Origin: Catellatospora sp. KI3
GTDB taxonomy: Bacteria; Actinomycetota; Actinomycetes; Mycobacteriales; Micromonosporaceae
Length of the DNA stretch: 64,000 bases
Direction: 5' to 3'
NCBI RefSeq assembly: GCF_029948125.1
Contig: NZ_JASAMB010000013.1
Span: forward strand, 124,001-188,000
Shown here: piece by piece, positions 8,804-16,110 of the stretch
Numbering within the stretch: the first letter of the stretch is position 1
How the letters are laid out: every line of letters starts with the position of its first letter
Notes under the pieces: model-generated
Database searches by the model: none
What the model saw: the letters and a program-made list of their open reading frames with translations, nothing else
Told to the model about the DNA's origin: nothing
Translations under genes and position numbers: made by a program

Positions 8804-8823
8804 GACTGGAAGCGCTACCAGTC
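8804..8823. promoter_or_regulatory. LacI-type operator 2 (upstream of GH16 promoter)
   Basis: GACTGGAAGCGCTACCAGTC matches its reverse complement at 18 of 20 positions. It has the central GCGC of classic LacI/GalR operators. It lies 30 bases after the LacI stop codon and about 65 bases upstream of the -35 element. Paired with 8662-8679 (centres about 143 bp apart), it could allow looping by a LacI-family tetramer or dual dimer. Confidence 0.6.
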
Positions 8824-8853
8824 TTCGTCCGGATCACGTCCACCCTGTGCCGT

Positions 8854-9885
8854 TCAGCCGTGGGCGGCCGGGCGCGTCGAGCCGCGGACGACCAGGCGGT
8901 TCGGCAGGATGAGCGGCGTCGGCTGCGCGCCGTCCAGAATGGACAGCAGCATGCGGGTCATCTCCGCGCCGAGCGCTCCGATGGGCTGATGGACGGTGGT
9001 GAGCTGAGGATCGGTGTGCTGCGCCGTCTGCAGATCGTCGAAGCCGACGACGCCGACGTCGCCGGGGACCGCGCGGCCGTGGGCGCGCAGGATCCGCAGC
9101 GCACCGGCGGCCATGTTGTCCGACGCGGCGAACACGGCGTCGAGGTCCGGATGCGCCTGCAGCAGCCGGGTCATCGCCGCCGCGCCACCTGCCTCGCTGA
9201 AGTCGGCGTGCTCGACCCGCTCGGCCGGCAGCTGCGCGACCGCCATCGCGTCCCGGAAGCCGCGGTAGCGCGCCTCGGCGACTTCGAGGCTGAGCGGCCC
9301 GGTGATGGTGGCGATCCGCCGGTAGCCTGCCTCGACGAGATGCTCGGTGGCCAGCCGTGCCCCGCCCCGGTTGTCGGTGTCGACGTACCAGCGGGGTTCG
9401 CCGCGTAGCGGCCGCCCGCCGAACACGACCGGCACCGTCGTCTGCTCGGCGAGCCCGACCAGTGGATCATCGCCGTGCAGGTTCATCAGCATGATGCCGT
9501 CGGCGCGGCGGGACCGCACGATCTGCCGCAGCTTGTCCCGGCCCTCGGGCCGCCCGGCCAGCACCAGGGTCAACGTGAAGTCGGTGGGCTCCAGCGCGAC
9601 GCTGATGCCGTAGATGACCTGGGCGAAGAAGGCGTCGGCGAAGATGCCCGGCACGTCGGTGGCGACCGCCAGGACCACGGCGCCGACCCGGTTGGTGGCC
9701 AGCGCCCGGGCGGACGGATTCGGGACGTAGCCCAACTCCCGCACCGCGCGCTGCACCGCCGCCCGCTTCGGGGCGCTGACATTGCCGACATTGTTGATCG
9801 CCCGGGACGCCACCGAACGCGACACTCCCGCCCGCTCGGCCACGTCGTCGAGGGTGGGTAGGCGGGCGGGCGGCGCGGTGTCCAT
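8854..9885 (-). CDS. LacI-family transcriptional repressor
   Basis: A 343-residue regulator. Residues ~10-57 form the LacI helix-turn-helix and hinge (TLDDVAERAGVSRSVASRAI, then the YVPNPSARAL hinge). The rest is a periplasmic-binding-protein-like sugar sensor domain (VVLAVATDVPGIF, FGGRPLRGEPR, VGFDDLQ). It is encoded between the sugar epimerase and the GH16 gene, in the same direction. The two palindromes between it and the GH16 gene are its most likely targets, and it may also control the upstream ABC operon. Effector sugar unknown; probably a beta-glucan oligosaccharide or the transported monosaccharide. Confidence 0.88.
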   Translation of the reverse strand: MDTAPPARLPTLDDVAERAGVSRSVASRAINNVGNVSAPKRAAVQRAVRELGYVPNPSARALATNRVGAVVLAVATDVPGIFADAFFAQVIYGISVALEPTDFTLTLVLAGRPEGRDKLRQIVRSRRADGIMLMNLHGDDPLVGLAEQTTVPVVFGGRPLRGEPRWYVDTDNRGGARLATEHLVEAGYRRIATITGPLSLEVAEARYRGFRDAMAVAQLPAERVEHADFSEAGGAAAMTRLLQAHPDLDAVFAASDNMAAGALRILRAHGRAVPGDVGVVGFDDLQTAQHTDPQLTTVHQPIGALGAEMTRMLLSILDGAQPTPLILPNRLVVRGSTRPAAHG

Positions 9886-9963
9886 GAGCGGGACCGGTCC
9901 TTCATCACGGGATCAGCGGACCCATCGTAGGGCAGCCGCGGCAGGCCCGGCGCCTGCGGACCG

Positions 9964-10827
9964 TCAGGGATGGAGCGCGGCGGTCACCTGGCGCAGGTAG
10001 GCGAGGCCCGCGGTGGCCAGAGCGTCCTGGGTGGGGGCCAGAGGGCGCCAGATGGCGGCGGCCACCGCGATGGCCTCGTTCTCGCCGGTGAAGGACTCGA
10101 TGCAGATCGGGCCGCGGTAGCCGGTCGCGGCCAGCGCACCCAGCCAGCGCGGCCAGTCGAGGTGGTCGCTGCCGGGCGCGCCCCGGTCGCTGCCGGACAC
10201 CTGGACGTGGACGATCCGCGGCCCGGCGAGGGCGACCGCGGCGTACGGATCGGACTCCTCGATGTTCATGTGGTAGCTGTCGAGCATGATCCCGATGTGG
10301 CCGGGCAGGCCGTCGATCGCCTCCAACGTCTGTGCCATGGTGTTGACGACCGAGGTCTCGTACCGGTTCAGCGCCTCGATCCCGATCGCGACGCCCCGCT
10401 CGCCGGCGTACTCCGCGACCGGCTCCAGCGCCGAGCGCAGCTGCCGGTAGCAGTCCGACCGCTCGTCGGGCGACATGCGCCAGAGCCGCCCCACGGCGGC
10501 GTACACCGGCCCGCACACGCTGGGCGCGCCGAGGACGGCGGCCGCGTCGACCAGGTGGCGCAGGTAGTCCTGCGAGCCGCGTACCGTCGCGGCGTCGGTG
10601 CAGACCAGGTCCCGGCCGGGCGGGGTGACCGCGAGCACGGCCGCTGCGGCCAGCCCGTGCTCGGCGAGCAGGTCGCGGACCGGGCCGGGGGACCAGTCGC
10701 CCGGATTCTCGACGGGGATCTCCACGGCGTCGAAGCCCCAGGCCGCGATCCGGGGGAGGAGCTCACGCAGGGCGCGGTCGTCGACGGGTGACGTCCAGAT
10801 CCACGGGTTGGCGCCGATGGCGAACAC
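9964..10827 (-). CDS. Sugar phosphate isomerase/epimerase (AP-endonuclease-2 fold)
   Basis: A 287-residue TIM barrel of the D-tagatose/D-psicose 3-epimerase superfamily. Metal-ligand strands are visible: Glu in GIEALNRYE, Asp in IMLDSYHMN, the His-bearing strand near SDHLDW, and Glu in CIESFTGENE. Such enzymes interconvert ketohexoses or act on inositol-type substrates. I start at GTG 10827, which has AGAGGTG just upstream; the open frame further upstream shows no coding character. It lies between the ABC binding-protein gene and the LacI gene, so it probably processes the imported sugar. Exact substrate unknown. Confidence 0.8.
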   Translation of the reverse strand: MFAIGANPWIWTSPVDDRALRELLPRIAAWGFDAVEIPVENPGDWSPGPVRDLLAEHGLAAAAVLAVTPPGRDLVCTDAATVRGSQDYLRHLVDAAAVLGAPSVCGPVYAAVGRLWRMSPDERSDCYRQLRSALEPVAEYAGERGVAIGIEALNRYETSVVNTMAQTLEAIDGLPGHIGIMLDSYHMNIEESDPYAAVALAGPRIVHVQVSGSDRGAPGSDHLDWPRWLGALAATGYRGPICIESFTGENEAIAVAAAIWRPLAPTQDALATAGLAYLRQVTAALHP

Positions 10828-10898
10828 GGTGCACCTCTTTCGCAGGCGAGAAAGGCGGCCGCCCCGCAGGGAGGCGGCCGCCGTGTCGGTACGAGGGG

Positions 10899-12083
10899 TT
10901 ACTTGCCGCCCCAGTCCCCGGGGTAGCCGGGCAGGGTGGCGCAGCCGCACATGGCGTAGTGCAGCGGCGGCATGTCGGCCTGCACGTACTGGCTCAGGTT
11001 GTCCTGGGTGATGGTCGGCTGGGGCAGCTTCCAGGGGCTCGCCACGGCCTCACCGTTGAGGATCCGCAAGGCGGCGATGACCGGGGTGCGCCACTGGTAG
11101 GTGGGGTAGGTCGGGGCGATCGCGGTGAGCTTCTTGTCCTGCCACATCTTGAGGAAGTCCTGCTGGTCCTCCCCGACGATGGCCGGGAACGGCTTGCCCG
11201 CGTCCTCGAACGCCTCGGCGGCCGCGACGGAGGTGGCACCCGCGTCCATCCAGATGCCGTCGATGTCGCCGAAGCGCTGCAGGTAGTTCGTGACGATGGT
11301 CTTGGTCTTGGCCGCGTCACCGTCGGTGAACTCGACGCCGACCACGTCCAGGTCGGACTTGTCGAAGACGACCTTCGCCGCGCCCCAGCGGGCTTCGAGC
11401 ACGTCGACGCCGGGCAGGATGCGCAGCGCCAGGATCTTGCCCTTCGGCTTGACCTTGTCGGCGAGGAACTCCGCACCGGTCGCGCCGAACGCGTACCCGC
11501 CGATGGGGTTGATGAAGGTGACCGGGCACTTGGTGTTGACGCCGCGGTCGAACACGATGACCGGGATCTTCGCGCAGGCCTGCTCGACGGCCGGGGTCAG
11601 GGTCGCGGTCGTGTTCGGGGAGACGATCAGCGCGTCGCAGCCCTTGCCGAGCAGGTCGGTGATGTCGGAGATCTGCTTGTCGTCCTTGCTCTCCGCGTCG
11701 GTGACGGTGAACGTCTTGATCTCCGGGTGCAGCTTCACCTCGGCCTGCATGTTCTTGAAACCGACCTGCCGCCACGGGTTGCCCACCCCCGCGTTGGAGA
11801 AGCACAGGTGGTACGGGCCTGCCTTCTTGTACTTGGCGGTGTCCACGGTCGTCGGCTCGAGGGCCTGCTCCCACGGCTTGTCCGCGGGCCCGGTGGCGGT
11901 CTTGGTACGCAGCGCCAGCTCGTTGTCGTGGTCGGCCTGGACGAAGAACTTCGACGTCTCGCCGGTGCCGGCCCCGGTGGGCCCGGCGCTGGGCGAGGCG
12001 CCGGGCACGTCGCTGGTGCAGGCGGCCAGGCCCACCGCCACGGCGGTGCACACGGCCAGCAGGACGGGTGTGCTTCTCCTCAT
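10899..12083 (-). CDS. Sugar ABC transporter substrate-binding lipoprotein
   Basis: A 394-residue CUT2-type (RbsB-like) binding protein. The lipobox LAAC with Cys22 marks a lipid anchor, followed by a Pro/Ser/Gly linker. The mature part contains typical hinge and sugar-contact regions (CFSNAGVGNPWRQ, CDALIVSPN, IVFDRGVN, GIWMDAGATSVAAAEA). It is longer than ribose-binding proteins (about 300 residues), with an extended N-terminal segment and a C-terminal tail carrying two Cys (CGCATLPGY). It follows two permease genes and precedes the epimerase gene in one operon. The ligand cannot be named from sequence alone. Confidence 0.88.
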   Translation of the reverse strand: MRRSTPVLLAVCTAVAVGLAACTSDVPGASPSAGPTGAGTGETSKFFVQADHDNELALRTKTATGPADKPWEQALEPTTVDTAKYKKAGPYHLCFSNAGVGNPWRQVGFKNMQAEVKLHPEIKTFTVTDAESKDDKQISDITDLLGKGCDALIVSPNTTATLTPAVEQACAKIPVIVFDRGVNTKCPVTFINPIGGYAFGATGAEFLADKVKPKGKILALRILPGVDVLEARWGAAKVVFDKSDLDVVGVEFTDGDAAKTKTIVTNYLQRFGDIDGIWMDAGATSVAAAEAFEDAGKPFPAIVGEDQQDFLKMWQDKKLTAIAPTYPTYQWRTPVIAALRILNGEAVASPWKLPQPTITQDNLSQYVQADMPPLHYAMCGCATLPGYPGDWGGK

Positions 12084-12130
12084 GGGCGTTCCTTTCGGTG
12101 TCAGTTCAGTCAGGCGGTGCGGTGGGGCGT

Positions 12131-13138
12131 TCAGGCGCGGCGGCGCAGCGTGCCGACGGCGACGGCGACGAGGATGATCAGGCCCTGCACGGCGGAGCTG
12201 AGCGCGCCGGCGACGCCGAGCAGGTTGAGCAGCGTGAGCAGGGTCTGCAGGGTGAGCGCCCCGAGCATGGCCCCGGCGACCGAGCCGCGCCCGCCGCCGA
12301 GGACCACCCCGCCGAGCACCACCGCCGTGATCGCGGTGAACTCCAGGCCCTGCCCGACCTGGAAGGACACCCCGCCGAAGCCGCCGAGCAGGATCGCCGC
12401 TACGGCCGCGCACAGGCCGCTGGCCAGGAAAGCGATGGTGCGCACCCGGGCGGTGCGGGCCCCGGTGACCCGGGCCGCCCTCGGGTTGTCGCCGACGGCG
12501 AGCAGCACCTTGCCGAAGTCCGACCGCATCGCCAGCACGGCCAGGACCGCGACGCCGGCCAGCACCAGCACCGCGTACGGGAGCTGTCCCAGCACGGGTA
12601 CGCCGTCGATGCCGCGGCGGCCGAGCATCCGGAACTCCTCCGACAGCGCCCCGCGCGGTGAGCCGCCGGTCCAGGTGTAGACCGCGCCGACGAGGACCAG
12701 GTACATGCCGAGCGTGGTGATGAACGAGGGCACCTGCAGCAGCGTGGTGACGGTGCCGTTGACGAGGCCGACGAGCAGGCCGAAGGCGAGCAGCAGCGCG
12801 ATGACGGGCCAGGTCGCGGCCGGGTCGCCGTCGATGAGCCGGGCGGCGATCACGACCTCGGCGGTGACCAGGGAGCCGACCGACAGGTCGAAGTCGCCCG
12901 CGACGATGACGAAGTACTGCCCGGCGGCCAGGATGATCAGCGGCGCGGCGCGCTTGAGGAAGGCCAGCAGCACCGGCGGGTCGTAGAAGTCGGGCTGGCG
13001 GACGCCTACCGCGATCAGCAGCAGCACCAGGATGATCAGCACGGGCCGGATGCTGCCCGCACCCCAGCCGCTTCGCCCGCCGCGGCCCAGCCCCGGGGCG
13101 ACGGCCGGGGCGGTGGGCGGGGCCAGTTCGGTGCTCAT
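12131..13138 (-). CDS. Sugar ABC transporter permease 2
   Basis: A 335-residue RbsC-family inner-membrane permease with eight or more predicted helices. Family motifs include GDFDLSVGS (residues ~75-85), VNG in the second half and the cytoplasmic ATPase-contact segment ITAVVLGGVVLGGGRGS. Its start codon overlaps the previous gene's stop by 4 bp (13135-13138), indicating translational coupling with permease 1. Confidence 0.9.
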   Translation of the reverse strand: MSTELAPPTAPAVAPGLGRGGRSGWGAGSIRPVLIILVLLLIAVGVRQPDFYDPPVLLAFLKRAAPLIILAAGQYFVIVAGDFDLSVGSLVTAEVVIAARLIDGDPAATWPVIALLLAFGLLVGLVNGTVTTLLQVPSFITTLGMYLVLVGAVYTWTGGSPRGALSEEFRMLGRRGIDGVPVLGQLPYAVLVLAGVAVLAVLAMRSDFGKVLLAVGDNPRAARVTGARTARVRTIAFLASGLCAAVAAILLGGFGGVSFQVGQGLEFTAITAVVLGGVVLGGGRGSVAGAMLGALTLQTLLTLLNLLGVAGALSSAVQGLIILVAVAVGTLRRRA

Positions 13139-14139
13139 GCGGTAACCGCCTTGCGCCGGTCGGAGGTGCGGCGCAGGCGCAGCGCGTACACCGCGACGGC
13201 GGCGACGATGACGACGCCACGCACCATCTGCTTGAAGAAGGAGTCGACTTCGAGCTGGTTGAACACGCCGTCGATGACGGCCAGCAGCAGCACCCCGCCG
13301 ACGGTGCCGGTGACCCCGCCCCGCCCTCCGGCGAGCACGGTGCCGCCGAGCACGACGGCGGCGATCGACTCCAGGTCGTAGCCGCCCTCCGCGCCGACCC
13401 GGGGCGCACCCGCGCCCAGCCGGCTGGCCAGGTAGAGCCCGGCGATCCCGGCACACAGCGAGCAGATGACGTGGGTGCGGATCAGCACCCGGTCGGTGCG
13501 CACCCCGGACAGCCGGGCCACGTCGAGCCCGCCGCCGGTCGCGATGAGGTGGTGGCCGTAGCGGGTGCTGCGCAGCGTGAACCAGGCCGCGGCGGCGACC
13601 GCGGCGAACAGCAGGAACGACAGCGGCACGGGACCGAGGCGGTCGTAGCCCAGGTGCTGGAACGAGACGGGCACGCTGCCGGCCGGTCCGGCGTACCCCT
13701 GCTCCAGGTAGCCCTTGATGAGCAGGCCGACGCCGAGCGTGGCGATGAACGCGTTGATCCGCAGCTTGGTGATCAGCAGTCCGTTGACCAGCCCGATCCC
13801 GGCGGACACGGCCAGCACGAGCAGGATCGCGGGCAGCACCATGCCGTCGGCGCCCGCCATCGTCTCGGCGGCGACCAGCGAGGTCAGGCTGATCACGTAC
13901 GCCACGGACAGGTCGAGGGAGCCGGCCAGGATCGCGATGGTCTGCCCGACCGCGACGATGCCCAGCCCCGCGGCCCGCTGCAGCAGGCTGATGGTGCTGG
14001 ACTCGCTGAACGGCGAGCTGCCGTCGAGGGTGACCAGGACGCCGCCGACGATCAGGGCCACCGCCAGCGCGGGCCATACGCCGTTGGTGGCGTCCAGGTG
14101 GGGCAGCCGAAGCCGGGTGCGGACGGAATCCGTGCTCAT
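13135..14139 (-). CDS. Sugar ABC transporter permease 1
   Basis: A 334-residue RbsC-family permease paralogous to its downstream neighbour. GSLDLSVAYVISL corresponds to the conserved GDIDLSVGS-type motif, and SIAAVVLGGTVLAGGRGGV is the ATPase-coupling loop. The start codon overlaps the ATPase stop by 4 bp (14136-14139). Two different permeases imply a heterodimeric translocation pore, as in rhamnose or autoinducer-2 importers. Confidence 0.9.
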   Translation of the reverse strand: MSTDSVRTRLRLPHLDATNGVWPALAVALIVGGVLVTLDGSSPFSESSTISLLQRAAGLGIVAVGQTIAILAGSLDLSVAYVISLTSLVAAETMAGADGMVLPAILLVLAVSAGIGLVNGLLITKLRINAFIATLGVGLLIKGYLEQGYAGPAGSVPVSFQHLGYDRLGPVPLSFLLFAAVAAAAWFTLRSTRYGHHLIATGGGLDVARLSGVRTDRVLIRTHVICSLCAGIAGLYLASRLGAGAPRVGAEGGYDLESIAAVVLGGTVLAGGRGGVTGTVGGVLLLAVIDGVFNQLEVDSFFKQMVRGVVIVAAVAVYALRLRRTSDRRKAVTA

Positions 14140-15659
14140 GCGGGCGCCTCCGTGCTGGTGGTGGCCCCGGTGGCCAGGCTCATCACGGCCTCCTCGCTCG
14201 CCCCGGCGGGCAGTTCGCCGGCGATCGCGCCGTCGCGCATCACGACGATGCGGTCGCTCATCCCGATCAGCTCCGGCAGCTCCGAAGAGATCATCAGAAC
14301 CGCGGCGCCGTCGTCGGCGAGCCTGCGGATCAGGTCGTGGATCGCGGCCTTCGCGCCGACGTCGATGCCGCGGGTGGGTTCGTCGAACAGCAGCACCCGC
14401 GGGTTCATCGCCAGCCAGCGGGCCAGGATCACCTTCTGCTGGTTGCCGCCGGACAGGTAGCGGATCTCCTGACCGGTGCCCGCGGCGTGCACCTCGACGG
14501 CGTCGAGCAGCTCGCGCACGGTGGTGGTACGAGCCGTGCGGCCGTACCAGCGGGGCCGCACGGCGCGCTGGGCCAGCAGGGCGTTGTCGAGCACCGACTG
14601 GCTGAGTGCCAGGCCCTCGCCCTTGCGGTCCTCGGTGACGTAGGCGATGCCGGCCCGCACCGCCTGCCGGGGCGAGCGCACCCGCGCCGGCACCCCGTCG
14701 AGCAGCAGCTGCCCGGTGCGGAACCCGTCTATGCCGAACACGGCCCGGGCCAGGGCGGACCGGCCGGAGCCCTGCAGCCCGCCGACGCCGAGGACCTCGC
14801 CGGCGCGCAGTTCGAGGTCGACCGGGCGCAGCCGGTCGTTGCCGGCGGCGGTCAGCGTCAGCCGCGCCGCGCCAGCGCGGCCGGGGGCGGCGCGCTCGGG
14901 GAAGTAGTGCGACAGTTCGCGCCCGACCATGTGCCGGACCAGGATGTCCGGGGTGGCCTGGGCGGTGTCGAGGGTGGTCACCCGGCGGCCGTCCTTGAGC
15001 ACCGTGATCCGGCTGGACAGGTCGAAGACCTCGGTGAGCCGGTGCGAGACGTAGAGGATGCCGATGCCGCGCTGCTGCAGGCGGCGGACCAGCCGGTAGA
15101 GCAGCTCGACCTCGTGCTCGGCCAGCGAGGCGGTGGGCTCGTCCATGATGAGCACCCGCGCGTCCAGCGCCAGCGCCTTGACGATCTCGACGACCTGCTG
15201 CTGCGCCACGCTCAGCCGGCCGACCTTCGCCTGCGGCTCGATCGCGGTCTCGCCGACGCCGGCCAGCAGCTCGGCGGTGCGGTCCTGCATGGCCCGGCGG
15301 TCCACCAGCCCGCGGCGCAGCGGCTCGCGGCCCAGGTGGACGTTCTCCGCGACGGTGCGCTCGGGCAGCAGGTTGAACTCCTGGTGGATGATGCCGATCC
15401 CGGCGGTCTGCGCGGCGCGCGGGTCCGGCAGCGTCACCGGCTGCCCGGACAGCTCCAGGGTGCCGGCGTCGGGCTGGTACACCCCGCTGGCGATCTTCAT
15501 GAGGGTGGACTTGCCGGCGCCGTTCTCGCCGACCAGTGCGTGCACCTGGCCGGGGTGCAGGTCGAGGTCGACGCCGTCGAGCACCCGTACCCCGAAGAAC
15601 GCCTTGCCGACCCCGCGCATCCGCAGCAGCGGCCGGTCGCTGTCACTGTCTGGCTGCAC
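14136..15659 (-). CDS. Sugar ABC transporter ATP-binding protein (tandem NBD)
   Basis: A 507-residue RbsA/MglA-type ATPase with two nucleotide-binding domains. The first has a perfect Walker A GENGAGKST and signature LSVAQQQ, with Walker B LIMDEPTAS. The second has a degenerate Walker A GLQGSGRSA, signature LSGGNQQK and Walker B LLFDEPTRG. This asymmetry is normal for the family. I start at GTG 15659, preceded by AGGAGG four bases upstream; the open frame continues much further but reads as non-coding. It is the first gene of the operon, followed by the two permeases. Confidence 0.9.
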   Translation of the reverse strand: MQPDSDSDRPLLRMRGVGKAFFGVRVLDGVDLDLHPGQVHALVGENGAGKSTLMKIASGVYQPDAGTLELSGQPVTLPDPRAAQTAGIGIIHQEFNLLPERTVAENVHLGREPLRRGLVDRRAMQDRTAELLAGVGETAIEPQAKVGRLSVAQQQVVEIVKALALDARVLIMDEPTASLAEHEVELLYRLVRRLQQRGIGILYVSHRLTEVFDLSSRITVLKDGRRVTTLDTAQATPDILVRHMVGRELSHYFPERAAPGRAGAARLTLTAAGNDRLRPVDLELRAGEVLGVGGLQGSGRSALARAVFGIDGFRTGQLLLDGVPARVRSPRQAVRAGIAYVTEDRKGEGLALSQSVLDNALLAQRAVRPRWYGRTARTTTVRELLDAVEVHAAGTGQEIRYLSGGNQQKVILARWLAMNPRVLLFDEPTRGIDVGAKAAIHDLIRRLADDGAAVLMISSELPELIGMSDRIVVMRDGAIAGELPAGASEEAVMSLATGATTSTEAPA

Positions 15660-16110
15660 TGCACCTCCTCGATCAGTTCGGGTTGGGGCCGGAGCGCCGT
15701 CGAACTTTCGCTGGTGTGGCAAGAACTTTTGCTCCGCCGATCGGAAGTCTTGGCGTCGGACGTTAAACGTTGATGCTCGATCTAGCAAGCCCGTAACCAG
15801 CGTGAAATGGTCACGGTTCAGCATTGATGCATCTACCAGGAGCGATGTAGAGCGTTCTCGGTCTTTTCTCCGTGCCGACCGTAGTTTTGCCTGGCGCACA
15901 ACAAACTTTCGTTGATTCTTTTGGAACTGGCATCGACAGAATGTTGACGTCGCCCGCTCGATCGGGCCATGCTCGGCATCGCGCTCCCGTTCAGAACTGA
16001 CGCACGTCGATGTCGAGGCCCGCTTCGGCATCGGAGCGCTGCACGGTCGTGCGTCGCGGCGGACGCATGACGGACCCCGACCGTCCTTTCAGGACCATTA
16101 AGGAGACGGC
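15660..16110. promoter_or_regulatory. Divergent intergenic region with repeated AACTTTCG-like motifs
   Basis: These 451 bases separate the minus-strand sugar importer from the plus-strand ThuA/dehydrogenase gene and are clearly less GC-rich than the flanks. Three related motifs occur in the same orientation: CGAACTTTCG (15701-15710), GAACTTTTG (15723-15731) and CAAACTTTCG (15902-15911). They resemble half or imperfect forms of the CGAAA-TTTCG inverted repeat found upstream of actinomycete xylanase genes. A short palindrome ACGTTAAACGT lies at 15760-15770. A possible plus-strand -35 TTGACG is at 15944-15949 with a weak -10. No gene was seen here. Confidence 0.45.

Noticed and set aside
15660-16031. 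N-terminal extension of the sugar ABC ATPase through the intergenic region
   Set aside because: The extra 124 residues do not resemble the family, the sequence is AT-rich, and GTG 15659 has an AGGAGG ribosome site and gives the usual length.
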